This document shows positions 1 to 6,477 of a stretch of DNA of 6,830 nucleotides, one piece after another. Made by a program: the position numbers and the translations under genes. Source of the stretch: Bacteroidales bacterium (GTDB taxonomy: Bacteria > Bacteroidota > Bacteroidia > Bacteroidales > UBA7960); the NCBI GenBank assembly GCA_007131125.1, contig SLRE01000118.1, positions 1 to 6,830 on the forward strand, read 5' to 3'. The notes beneath the pieces are model-generated. The model did no database searches. It was not told the DNA's origin and saw nothing but the letters and a program-made list of their open reading frames with translations. The first letter of the stretch is position 1. Each line of letters starts with the position of its first letter.

Positions 1-160
1 AAAACAGCACAAGGATCACCAGAAAGGCCGGTCCGCTGAGTTTCAATCCCCAGAAGTTGAGGTCTACGGTACCATAATTCAAAACAATAAATACGATCAA
101 TAAAACGGCAATAATGCCATTTAGGATCCAGAACCAGATACGATTTCTTTCGGGTTTCAT
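1..160 (-). CDS. LapA-like (DUF1049) small membrane protein, 3' end cut off by the window
   Basis: Only the first 53 codons are present; the gene runs off the left edge. The visible part has a short basic, aromatic N-terminus (MKPERNRIWFW), one hydrophobic helix at about residues 9-27, a polar stretch ending in NYGTVDLNFWGLKLSGP, and the beginning of a second hydrophobic helix. A helix, then an N-x-x-x-V-x-(L/F)-N-F-type linker, then a second helix is the layout of the LapA/DUF1049 family, small inner-membrane proteins linked in enterobacteria to lipopolysaccharide assembly. Its role in Bacteroidota is not known to me. An in-frame ATG exists at 193, but it abuts a -7 promoter box at 195-202 and would lie upstream of the expected transcript start. 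The ATG at 160 is therefore preferred, giving a leader of roughly 25 bases. The family call rests on a short fragment. Confidence 0.62.
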   Translation of the reverse strand, partial: MKPERNRIWFWILNGIIAVLLIVFIVLNYGTVDLNFWGLKLSGPAFLVILVLF

Positions 161-194
161 CTCGACTATTTTTTTTAATGGTTCGACAATCATT

Positions 195-202
195 CAAATA
201 TA
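195..202 (-). promoter_or_regulatory. Bacteroidota -7 promoter box for the LapA-like gene
   Basis: Read on the minus strand this is TATATTTG, an exact match to the Bacteroidota primary sigma factor -7 consensus TAnnTTTG. It lies 34 bases upstream of the chosen ATG at 160. I see no clear TTG-type -33 element about 20 bases further upstream, so the call rests on the -7 match and its position. Confidence 0.5.
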
Positions 203-216
203 CGCTTTTGAAGAAT

Positions 217-246
217 AAAAAGCCAGTCCTTAAGATGTTAATCTGG
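217..246 (-). terminator. Weak candidate terminator downstream of the DUF819 gene
   Basis: On the minus strand, just after the DUF819 stop codon, CCAG (246-243) can pair with CTGG (226-223). Inside that, TTAA (241-238) can pair with TTAA (233-230) around a CATC loop. The hairpin is followed by CTTTTT. The stem is short, AT-rich and interrupted by an internal loop, so it may be weak. Its place between a stop codon and the next gene's -7 box supports the call. Confidence 0.38.
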
Positions 247-248
247 AA

Positions 249-1388
249 TTATTTCAGGATGAAGGCGATGCCGATCCCGAGGTAATTTCCTATGGCATAA
301 CCTGCAATGCCAACCGCAAGGCCGGAAATGATGATCTCTTTGTTTTTAAGTGCTGCGGCAACTACCGGTACAAAAGGAGGTGAGCAGATCAGGGCCGTAG
401 AGGTAATGATCATGGTATCGGTATCCACTCTAAATATTTTGCACAATATGGTATGCACCAGCAGGCTGCCAAAAACCACCATAGCCACGTAAAGGAAAAG
501 CCCGGGAGCCGCACCTGCCAGTTGCTGGATGTCGGCCATTGAAGCCACCGCTAAACTGAATATCAGGATAAAATACATGCCGGTTTCAAATGTTTTTTCG
601 ATCCGGTTGATACGTCCTACCATGGAAGCTCCCAGTCCAAGAGTGGTGATGGAAAGTATAATGACCAGCATGGAAACCCTTCCCGTAATCAGGAAACTCA
701 GACCGATGGATATTCCTGCAATGAGAAGAGAAAGACCTAAGGATCCAAGCACGGGAAAAAAGAACTTTTTCTGAAAAAAACCCTTATAGGGGTCGCTACC
801 CCTGGGAGCAAATTCTGTTTTCCGATCAGGATTTTCAAAGCGATAGGGTTTGAGGAACAAGCTGAAAAATTTTTTTCCAACCGTCATCAAAAAGGCAAGG
901 TAAATTGCACCCAGGATGATATCATGGGTATTGAGAATGATGTAGGTTTCCGGATTGGCCTGCAAAACACTTTGTATGGAGGCCATATTGGGAGTTCCTC
1001 CGCTATAAACCCCTACCATCATACCACTGATTTTCCAGATCTCCGGGAGAAAATTCCGGAAAATGAAATAACCTGCAAGCACTACCATTATTGCAGAGGC
1101 CATGCCCAGTATCATGGACAGCATGGTTTTACCGGCCATTTTTAGCCAGCTGCGAATATCCAGTGAAAACAAGAGCAAAGGCAAGGCAATGGGAATGGAT
1201 GCACTGGTCATGACTTCCTGCACCTGTCCGGCCCCTTCAGGCATCAGCCCAAGGTTTCCGGCCAAAAGCCCGGTAATGTAAGCTATGACCACTGCACCCA
1301 CTTTGTTGAAAAAACGGTAGCGGTGGCACAAATACAAAATGGCCAGGGGTGAAAAAATAAAGAAAAAAAGCAGGTATACCTTTTCCAT
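249..1388 (-). CDS. DUF819 family integral membrane protein (possible transporter)
   Basis: This 379-residue, very hydrophobic protein has about 11-12 predicted membrane segments, spread nearly end to end. It carries the glycine-rich signature GVYSGGTPNMASI (GGTPNMA at residues 130-136), which matches the conserved G-G-(T/S)-x-N motif I associate with DUF819/YjcL-like proteins. A late hydrophobic region contains SPPFVPVVAAAL and SGLAVGIAGYAIGNYLG. The family resembles secondary transporters with broken helices and a two-half architecture, but no substrate is established and none can be inferred here. Reading can be extended to a TTG at 1433, but that codon lies inside a -7 promoter box. The ATG at 1388 is in frame, leads directly into the first membrane helix (MEKVYLLFFF) and is preferred. 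The gene is divergent from the lipoprotein gene at 1575. Length fits the family. Confidence 0.82.
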   Translation of the reverse strand: MEKVYLLFFFIFSPLAILYLCHRYRFFNKVGAVVIAYITGLLAGNLGLMPEGAGQVQEVMTSASIPIALPLLLFSLDIRSWLKMAGKTMLSMILGMASAIMVVLAGYFIFRNFLPEIWKISGMMVGVYSGGTPNMASIQSVLQANPETYIILNTHDIILGAIYLAFLMTVGKKFFSLFLKPYRFENPDRKTEFAPRGSDPYKGFFQKKFFFPVLGSLGLSLLIAGISIGLSFLITGRVSMLVIILSITTLGLGASMVGRINRIEKTFETGMYFILIFSLAVASMADIQQLAGAAPGLFLYVAMVVFGSLLVHTILCKIFRVDTDTMIITSTALICSPPFVPVVAAALKNKEIIISGLAVGIAGYAIGNYLGIGIAFILK

Positions 1389-1430
1389 TGAATTTTGGGA
1401 AAATCTTGTTTCCTGGTTTAAACTTTCAGG

Positions 1431-1438
1431 CAAAGGTA
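1431..1438 (-). promoter_or_regulatory. Bacteroidota -7 promoter box for the DUF819 gene
   Basis: On the minus strand this reads TACCTTTG, an exact TAnnTTTG match, 42 bases upstream of the ATG at 1388. A transcript would begin around 1424-1426 and give a leader of about 36-38 bases. The box overlaps the TTG codon at 1433, which rules against that codon as the start. No obvious -33 TTG was found at the expected distance. Confidence 0.5.
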
Positions 1439-1518
1439 AATTTTTTGAATAAACCTTCTACTGGTTGCTTTTGAACAGTGAAAAAGACTTACACCAATTA
1501 TTGCCAATAAAATATTCT

Positions 1519-1526
1519 TAACTTTG
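1519..1526 (+). promoter_or_regulatory. Bacteroidota -7 promoter box for the M49-like lipoprotein gene
   Basis: TAACTTTG is an exact TAnnTTTG match, 48 bases before the ATG at 1575. A TTG at 1501-1503 could serve as the -33 element, although the 15-base spacer is a little short. The box contains the TTG codon at 1524, an apparent alternative start that would then fall upstream of the transcript start. It faces away from the minus-strand box at 1431-1438, so the two define a divergent promoter region. Confidence 0.55.
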
Positions 1527-1574
1527 GGAAAGCAAAATATTGATCAAAACCAATTAAACCAAACCCATCACAAC

Positions 1575-3218
1575 ATGAAGCGTTATTTTGTAAAAACTTT
1601 AGGGGTAGTATTTGCCCTGGCGGGCATGACCGCTTGCGGGCCTTCCGCAGAAGAAATTTATACACAGGAAATGGAAGAAAGACTGGCACAATTTAAAGAG
1701 GTAACCCTGGAGGCTGACCTTTCGTGGCTCAGCGAAAACGAAAGAGAGATCATTAAGATTTTGATTGAAGTTTCAGATATCATGGATGAGATTTTCTGGA
1801 TGCAGTCTTATTCTGATGAGGGGAAATCCCACCTGAAAGAAATTATTGATCATGATCTTGCCTGGGAGTACGCCCTGATCAATTATGGACCCTGGGACCG
1901 GATTGATGGCAATGCTCCATTTTTCAGAGGTTTCGACGAGAAGCCCCTTGGTGCCAACTTTTACCCCCACGACATAACCCGTGAGGAGTTTGAAGCGTGG
2001 GACGACCCGGACAAAAAAAGCCTTTATACCCTGATCCGCAGAGATGGGGAAGGCAACCTGGTGTCCATCCCTTATTCTGTATTTTATCGTGAACAGCATG
2101 AAGAGGCAGCCAGATTGATACTGGAAGCAGCCGAACTTGCCGAAGACTCAGGCTTGAAAAAATACCTGGAGATGCGTGCCGAGGCTTTGCTTACCGATGA
2201 TTATCAACCAAGCGACTTTGCCTGGATGGAGATGCGCGACAGCAACATCGACTTTATTGTTGGCCCCATCGAGAATTACGAAGATCGCCTGTTTGGATAC
2301 AAGGCGGCCCATCAGGCTTTTATTCTGATAAAAGACCTGGAGTGGAGCGAGCAGCTGGATAAATTTAACGCCATGCTGCCCGAATTGCAGGCCGGACTTC
2401 CCGTTGAGCCGGAGTACAAAGCAGAAGTGCCCGGTACCGATTCCGACATCAATGTTTATGAAGCCATTTATTATGCAGGAGATTGTAATGCCGGCACCAA
2501 AACCATTGCCATCAACCTTCCCAATGATGAGGAGGTACAGGCCAAAGCCGGCAGTCGCAAGCTGCAACTGAAAAATTCCATGCAAGCCAAATTCGACCAT
2601 ATCCTGGTACCTATTGCCGATATGCTTATTCATGAAGACCAAAGGAAGCATGTAACTTTTGATGCCTTTTTTGAAAATACCACTTTTCATGAAGTGGCCC
2701 ATGGTATGGGTGTAAGACAAACCATTAATGATAAAGGAACTGTAAGGGAAGCCCTGCGGGACCAGTATTCTCCCATTGAGGAAGCCAAAGCAGATATCCT
2801 TGGCCTGTACCTGGTTACAAAACTTTATGAAATGGGCGAACTCAATACCGGTGAAATTATGGACAACTATGTGACTTTCCTTGCAGGGATCTTCAGATCC
2901 AGCCGTTTTGGGGCAACCAGTGCCCATGGCATAGCCAATATGATGCGGTTTAATTATTTTGCCAGGGAAGAGGCTTTTACTTACGAAGATGGTGTTTACA
3001 AAGTTAATTTTGACCGGATGAAAGATGCAGTGATGTCTTCGGTTGAACAGATACTTATTATCCAGGCAGAAGGAGATTATGCTGCAGCAGAAGAGCTGAT
3101 CAGGATAGACGGAGAAATGCGCGAACCCCTTATCAGTGACCTGCAAAGGATTAATGAAACTGATATTCCCGTGGATATTCACTTCAGGCAGGGGAAAGAG
3201 GTTTTAGGTCTTAAGTAA
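1575..3218 (+). CDS. Lipoprotein resembling M49 (dipeptidyl-peptidase III) metallopeptidases
   Basis: This 547-residue protein starts with a lipoprotein signal: basic MKRYFVK, a hydrophobic core, then MTAC with the lipidated cysteine at residue 21. It is expected to be membrane-anchored outside the cytoplasm. A zinc site is visible: HEVAH at 372-376 (H372, H376 as ligands, E373 catalytic) and EEAKAD at 402-407, where E403 would be the third ligand. HExx(x)H followed by EExxA(D/E) is the hallmark of family M49. The upstream stretch AGTKTIAINLPND and the VREAL segment between the motifs resemble the M49-like proteins related to the C-terminal part of plant Nudix hydrolase 3, rather than classical DPP III, which has HELLGH and EECRAE much further apart. 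Specificity is unknown; release of small peptides is an inference from the family. The gene appears monocistronic, with its own -7 box and a strong terminator. Confidence 0.8.
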   Translation: MKRYFVKTLGVVFALAGMTACGPSAEEIYTQEMEERLAQFKEVTLEADLSWLSENEREIIKILIEVSDIMDEIFWMQSYSDEGKSHLKEIIDHDLAWEYALINYGPWDRIDGNAPFFRGFDEKPLGANFYPHDITREEFEAWDDPDKKSLYTLIRRDGEGNLVSIPYSVFYREQHEEAARLILEAAELAEDSGLKKYLEMRAEALLTDDYQPSDFAWMEMRDSNIDFIVGPIENYEDRLFGYKAAHQAFILIKDLEWSEQLDKFNAMLPELQAGLPVEPEYKAEVPGTDSDINVYEAIYYAGDCNAGTKTIAINLPNDEEVQAKAGSRKLQLKNSMQAKFDHILVPIADMLIHEDQRKHVTFDAFFENTTFHEVAHGMGVRQTINDKGTVREALRDQYSPIEEAKADILGLYLVTKLYEMGELNTGEIMDNYVTFLAGIFRSSRFGATSAHGIANMMRFNYFAREEAFTYEDGVYKVNFDRMKDAVMSSVEQILIIQAEGDYAAAEELIRIDGEMREPLISDLQRINETDIPVDIHFRQGKEVLGLK

Positions 3219-3238
3219 ATTTAAATAATTCGGAAAGT

Positions 3239-3270
3239 ACCCGGTGCAGCAACAATGCACCGGGTTTTTT
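3239..3270 (+). terminator. Strong rho-independent terminator after the M49-like gene
   Basis: A perfect 10-base-pair inverted repeat, ACCCGGTGCA (3239-3248) and TGCACCGGGT (3256-3265), encloses a 7-base loop, GCAACAA. The right arm runs directly into a six-T tract at 3265-3270. It starts 20 bases after the stop codon at 3218. The T-tract lies only on the plus-strand side, so this should end plus-strand transcription and separate the two peptidase genes. Confidence 0.93.
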
Positions 3271-3480
3271 ATCTCGGTTTTTTGGTATACCAGGCCTTTG
3301 GTATTAATTGGAATGCATCCGGTATGAACTAAAGAAGGTTTCTTCAAAAATGGTTATTTTTATGCCTTAACTTTTCCAGTTGCCGCTTGTTTATTTTTTA
3401 AACCAGCAAAAATGGATCAATTTCCGGATTTTTGAAAGAAATCGGGCAATGAAAGCGTTAATAAAAAAGTAATGTTATAT
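3271..3480. other. Gene-free spacer, first part of the 3219-3744 gap
   Basis: I see no convincing gene here; the only reading frames are a few codons long. The one pattern is at the left: a 10-base perfect palindrome TGGTATACCA (3283-3292) within a short direct repeat, TTTGGTAT at 3281-3288 and 3297-3304. It could be a protein-binding site or chance. The rest is AT-rich and unstructured by eye, and no TAnnTTTG promoter match was found on the plus strand. Confidence 0.5.
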
Positions 3481-3590
3481 CATGGCGGGTTCCCCCGAGT
3501 GGGAGGGCCAGGCATCTGAAAGATTGAATTAGTTGATAAACAGATGAAACGAGCCTTGCCAGCGGGATTGACGCACATGAGGATGATTAA
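3481..3590 (+). ncRNA. Candidate structured-RNA or group II intron-like remnant
   Basis: This GC-richer block interrupts an AT-rich spacer and has pairing potential. CCCCC (3492-3496) can pair with GGG-A-GG (3501-3506, one bulged base) around a loop beginning GAG. CATCTG (3513-3518) is perfectly complementary to CAGATG (3541-3546) across a 22-base loop. The run from GAGTGGGAGGGCC through TGAAACGAGCC reminds me of the 5' RNA domain of Bacteroidota group II introns. That is recollection, not a search result. No 5' GUGYG boundary, domain V or reverse transcriptase gene is present, so if the resemblance is real this is a decayed fragment. It could instead be a small RNA or an upstream regulatory RNA for the M28 gene. 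Confidence 0.27.
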
Positions 3591-3602
3591 TGAAGCTTTA
3601 AG

Positions 3603-3680
3603 GATAGATGATGGAGGATGGAGGATGGAGGATAGAGTTTAATTCTACCTTCTACCATCCACCTTCTTCTTTCTACCCTC
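3603..3680. repeat. Inverted pair of heptad-repeat arms (purine arm, then pyrimidine arm)
   Basis: The left arm (3603-3637) is five tandem 7-base units: GATAGAT, three exact GATGGAG, then GATAGAG. A 7-base AT spacer, TTTAATT (3638-3644), follows. The right arm (3645-3680), read on the minus strand, also splits into five 7-base units: GAGGGTA, GAAAGAA, GAAGGTG, GATGGTA, GAAGGTA. The element is therefore a purine-rich heptad array facing a degenerate inverted copy of itself, able to form an imperfect hairpin of about 35 bases per arm. Similar GGATGGA-type intergenic repeats occur, as I recall, in Bacteroidota genomes; their function is unknown to me. Confidence 0.75.
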
Positions 3681-3744
3681 AATCCGGAGCCCGGGATGCA
3701 ATTACAAATTTTAGAGAATCAAATAGTTGTAAAAAAATAAACAA

Positions 3745-5427
3745 ATGAAAAAATACTTGGTCAAAACAACTTTAATTTTAAGCCTGTTTTTTATCCAGCC
3801 TTTATGGGCGCAGGTTACCTTTGATTTCTCAGAACAGGAGGTCATTGGAAGGTTAATGGAAGATGTTTTCACTCTGGCTTCGGAAGAGATGGAAGGAAGG
3901 GAGGCAGGAACCAAAGGTGAGCGCAAAGCTGCAGCATACATAAAAAGCCGGATGACAGAAATCGGGCTGAACCCCCTTTTTAATGGGTCTTATTACCAGG
4001 AATTTACCTTTGACGGGCCCTGGACCAAAGGGGATGAAAACTTTTTCAGGGTCAACACCACAACTTTTGTTGCAGGGGAAGACTTTCATACCATGCCCGG
4101 ATCGGCCAATGCCTTATTGCAGGCACCTTTCGTGGATGTCGGTTATGGGGTAAAAGGCTTTGAGGAGCATAATGACTACCAGGATCTTCAGGATATTGAT
4201 GGAAAAATTTTCGTAATGCAATATTACCTTCCTGAAGCCCTTTCAGGTCAAAGTGAGCTGTCTCCCCTGGAAGTGGCCGGCCAAAAAATTCAAGTGGCAA
4301 AAGAAAAAGGTGCCAAAGGCGTCATTTTTATCAATACCTCTGGCAACAGGTCTGATCCCCGCATTTTATCAAGATTAAGGATTGAGCGCATGAATATCCC
4401 CGTTTTGTTCGCCAGGGAAAATGTCGCCAATTATCTGTCTGATCATCCTGAGGCTAGCATTTCCATTTCAACCGATATAAACCGGCAAACCTTCACGGCT
4501 GTGAATGTTGCAGGATACCTGGATAATCAGGCGGAAAAAACCCTGGTAATCGGAGGCCATTACGACCATCTTGGTTATGGAGGCATGGGTTCCAGGAGTC
4601 CCGGTAGTGAGGAGATCCATTATGGTGCCGATGACAATGCCAGCGGTGTGGCTGGCATGCTGGAAACTGCCAGGTATTTTTCTGATTCGGGAATTGACAA
4701 TCACAACTTATTGTTTATTGCCTTTTCTGCCGAAGAGAAGGGCCTTCTGGGCAGCAGAAATTTTACCGCAAGTGGAGCTTACGACATGGAAAGGATTAAT
4801 TATATGTTTAACCTGGACATGATCGGGCGAATGGAAGACCATAACCTGATGCTGATTGGTACAGGTACTTCTCCCGTTTGGGATGACCTGATCGAAGAAG
4901 TGGCTCCTGATCATTTCAACATTCGCAAGAATCCAAGCGGGATGGGTGGTTCAGACCATACTGCCTTTTACCTCGAAGGAATACCGGTTATCTTTTTCTT
5001 TACCGGAATTCATGATGATTACCATCGTCCGGGCGATACTCCCGACAAGATCAATTACCAGGGAACCGCAGAAATTCTCTCCCTGGTATACAATATGGTT
5101 GAAACCCTGGATGGAAAAGGCAGACTGGATTTTACTGCCACACAGGTTCCGGACAGCAGGCGCAGGCGTTCTGAGGGGGTTACCCTTGGGCTGATGCCCG
5201 ACCATGCTTTTGACGGAACCGGCCTTAAAGTTCAGGCTGTTATTGATGAACGCCCTGCCCAGGCAGCCGGCCTCAAGGCAGGAGATGTCATCTTGCGCAT
5301 CAACGACATGCATGTTGAAGAGATTTCTACTTACATGGAGGCCCTCAGAGAACTTGAAAAAGGAGAAAAGGCAACCATTGTGGTTACCCGGGATGATGAA
5401 GAGCTGGTTTTTGAGGTCGATCTGTAA
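3745..5427 (+). CDS. Secreted M28 family zinc aminopeptidase with PA and PDZ domains
   Basis: This 560-residue protein begins with a Sec signal peptide (MKKYLVK, hydrophobic core, probable cleavage after LWA at about residue 22). An M28-type N-terminal segment follows (LASEEMEGREAGTKGE). A protease-associated (PA) insert lies at about residues 110-240. The catalytic core carries the full di-zinc set: H272 and D274 (GGHYDH), D297 (GADDNASG), E330 and E331 (SAEEKG), D358 (NLDMIGR) and H427 (DYHRPGDT). Residues about 479-560 form a PDZ domain, with AGLKAGDVILRIN typical of the peptide-binding fold. It should cleave N-terminal residues from peptides in the periplasm or outside the cell; exact specificity cannot be read. 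The ATG at 3745 gives a clean signal peptide and follows an A-rich leader, AAAAAAATAAACAA. No -7 box match was found upstream. gpsA follows after 54 bases. Confidence 0.93.
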   Translation: MKKYLVKTTLILSLFFIQPLWAQVTFDFSEQEVIGRLMEDVFTLASEEMEGREAGTKGERKAAAYIKSRMTEIGLNPLFNGSYYQEFTFDGPWTKGDENFFRVNTTTFVAGEDFHTMPGSANALLQAPFVDVGYGVKGFEEHNDYQDLQDIDGKIFVMQYYLPEALSGQSELSPLEVAGQKIQVAKEKGAKGVIFINTSGNRSDPRILSRLRIERMNIPVLFARENVANYLSDHPEASISISTDINRQTFTAVNVAGYLDNQAEKTLVIGGHYDHLGYGGMGSRSPGSEEIHYGADDNASGVAGMLETARYFSDSGIDNHNLLFIAFSAEEKGLLGSRNFTASGAYDMERINYMFNLDMIGRMEDHNLMLIGTGTSPVWDDLIEEVAPDHFNIRKNPSGMGGSDHTAFYLEGIPVIFFFTGIHDDYHRPGDTPDKINYQGTAEILSLVYNMVETLDGKGRLDFTATQVPDSRRRRSEGVTLGLMPDHAFDGTGLKVQAVIDERPAQAAGLKAGDVILRINDMHVEEISTYMEALRELEKGEKATIVVTRDDEELVFEVDL

Positions 5428-5450
5428 GTCTTTCCCTGTTATATTTTACT

Positions 5451-5458
5451 TATCTTTG
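5451..5458 (+). promoter_or_regulatory. Bacteroidota -7 promoter box for gpsA
   Basis: TATCTTTG is an exact TAnnTTTG match in the 54-base gap between the M28 gene and gpsA, 23 bases before the gpsA ATG. Transcription would begin near 5464-5466 and give a short A-rich leader. No clear -33 TTG is visible. It suggests gpsA can be transcribed independently of the peptidase, although read-through is possible because I see no hairpin after the M28 stop codon. Confidence 0.52.
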
Positions 5459-5481
5459 GCTTTTTAAAATATAAAAAGCAA

Positions 5482-6477
5482 ATGAATACCGGGGGAATTG
5501 CCGTGGTGGGATCAGGAAGCTGGGCCACGGCCATTGTAAAAATCCTGCTAAACAATTTGGAAAAGGTTCACTGGTGGGTGCGCGAAAAAGAAATTGCTGA
5601 CCACCTGCTGCGCTATAACCACAATCCGCATTATTTAAGTTCGGTTGAGTTTGATCCCGGCCGCCTGCATATCTCCACCGATCTGAGCCAGGTGCTTTCC
5701 CGTGCTGAAACCATTATTTTTTGTATCCCGGCAGTTTTTCTTCATCAAACCATTAAGCAGGTTAACGGCTCAAGGTTGCAGGACAAGCTTGTGGTAAGTG
5801 CCATAAAAGGCATCGTGCCGGAATACAACGCCATTATTGCCGATTATTTTCATGAACATTTTGGGGTTGATTACAAACGGTTTGTTGTGGTCAGCGGACC
5901 AAGTCATGCAGAGGAAGTGGCCCAGGAAAAGCTCACCTATCTTACCGTGGCTTCCGAAAACAATGAATATGCCCGGAAAATTTCAGACTTGTTTAATTGC
6001 AGGTATATTTCTACCAGTCTTTCTGATGATATTTTTGGTACCGAATATGCCCCGGTGTTGAAAAACATCATTGCCATTGCCAGCGGAATTTGCAGTGGGC
6101 TGGGTTATGGTGACAACTTTCAGGCAGTACTGATCAGCAATGCCATACAGGAGATAGAAAAATTTGTGGCAAAAGTGCATCCCATTAAACGGGATATCAA
6201 AAGCTCAGTATACCTGGGAGACCTGCTTGTGACCTGTTACAGCCAGTTTAGCCGCAATCGTACCTTTGGGACCATGATTGGCAAAGGCTACAGTGTGAAA
6301 TTTGCACAACTGGAAATGAAAATGATCGCAGAGGGTTATTTTGCCACCAAATGCATCTGGCAGTTAAATCTGGAATATGGGGTGGACATGCCCATTGTAA
6401 AGGCTGTTTTTAATATCCTTTACAACAACCAGCCGCCTGCAAAAGAAATTAAGGCCCTTTCCGAAAAACTCAGCTGA
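5482..6477 (+). CDS. gpsA: NAD(P)-dependent glycerol-3-phosphate dehydrogenase
   Basis: This 331-residue cytoplasmic enzyme would reduce dihydroxyacetone phosphate to sn-glycerol-3-phosphate, the backbone precursor of phospholipids. The N-terminal Rossmann nucleotide-binding motif is VGSGSWATA (residues 9-17). The family landmarks follow in order: SAIKG with K109, SGPSHAEEVA (138-147), LKNIIAIASGI with the probable catalytic K194, YLGDLLVTC with D247, and SRNRTFG with R258 and N259 for phosphate and cofactor binding. Length matches GpsA. The segment where many bacterial GpsA proteins have T-R-G-L-x-E reads SNAIQEIEKF here, which I recall as usual for Bacteroidota rather than a defect. The start codon follows an A-rich leader and its own -7 box. 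The gene converges on pyrI with 16 bases between stop codons. Confidence 0.92.
   Translation: MNTGGIAVVGSGSWATAIVKILLNNLEKVHWWVREKEIADHLLRYNHNPHYLSSVEFDPGRLHISTDLSQVLSRAETIIFCIPAVFLHQTIKQVNGSRLQDKLVVSAIKGIVPEYNAIIADYFHEHFGVDYKRFVVVSGPSHAEEVAQEKLTYLTVASENNEYARKISDLFNCRYISTSLSDDIFGTEYAPVLKNIIAIASGICSGLGYGDNFQAVLISNAIQEIEKFVAKVHPIKRDIKSSVYLGDLLVTCYSQFSRNRTFGTMIGKGYSVKFAQLEMKMIAEGYFATKCIWQLNLEYGVDMPIVKAVFNILYNNQPPAKEIKALSEKLS

Noticed and set aside
1433..1433. TTG start for the DUF819 protein, adding 15 residues
   Set aside because: The codon lies in a TACCTTTG -7 box, and the added polar residues precede the first membrane helix without family support.
2148..3182. Long minus-strand open frame inside the M49-like gene
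   Set aside because: The plus-strand frame has a signal peptide, zinc motifs and a terminator. The antisense translation shows no family features and is a shadow of it.
3571..3588. ACATGAGGAT resemblance to a phage coat-protein-binding hairpin
   Set aside because: The complementary half of that hairpin is absent, so the match is only a short chance string.
3544..3642. Small plus-strand reading frame of 32 codons beginning MKRALPAG and reading through the heptad repeat
   Set aside because: It has no promoter or ribosome-binding context, its second half is only the translated tandem repeat, and its first half lies in the structured RNA-like block.
3219..3744. CRISPR array or tRNA gene in the long gap
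   Set aside because: The repeats are contiguous heptads without unique spacers, and no cloverleaf or anticodon arm could be drawn.
4951..5313. Minus-strand open frame inside the M28 gene
   Set aside because: It is antisense to the conserved catalytic and PDZ coding sequence and its translation has no recognisable features.
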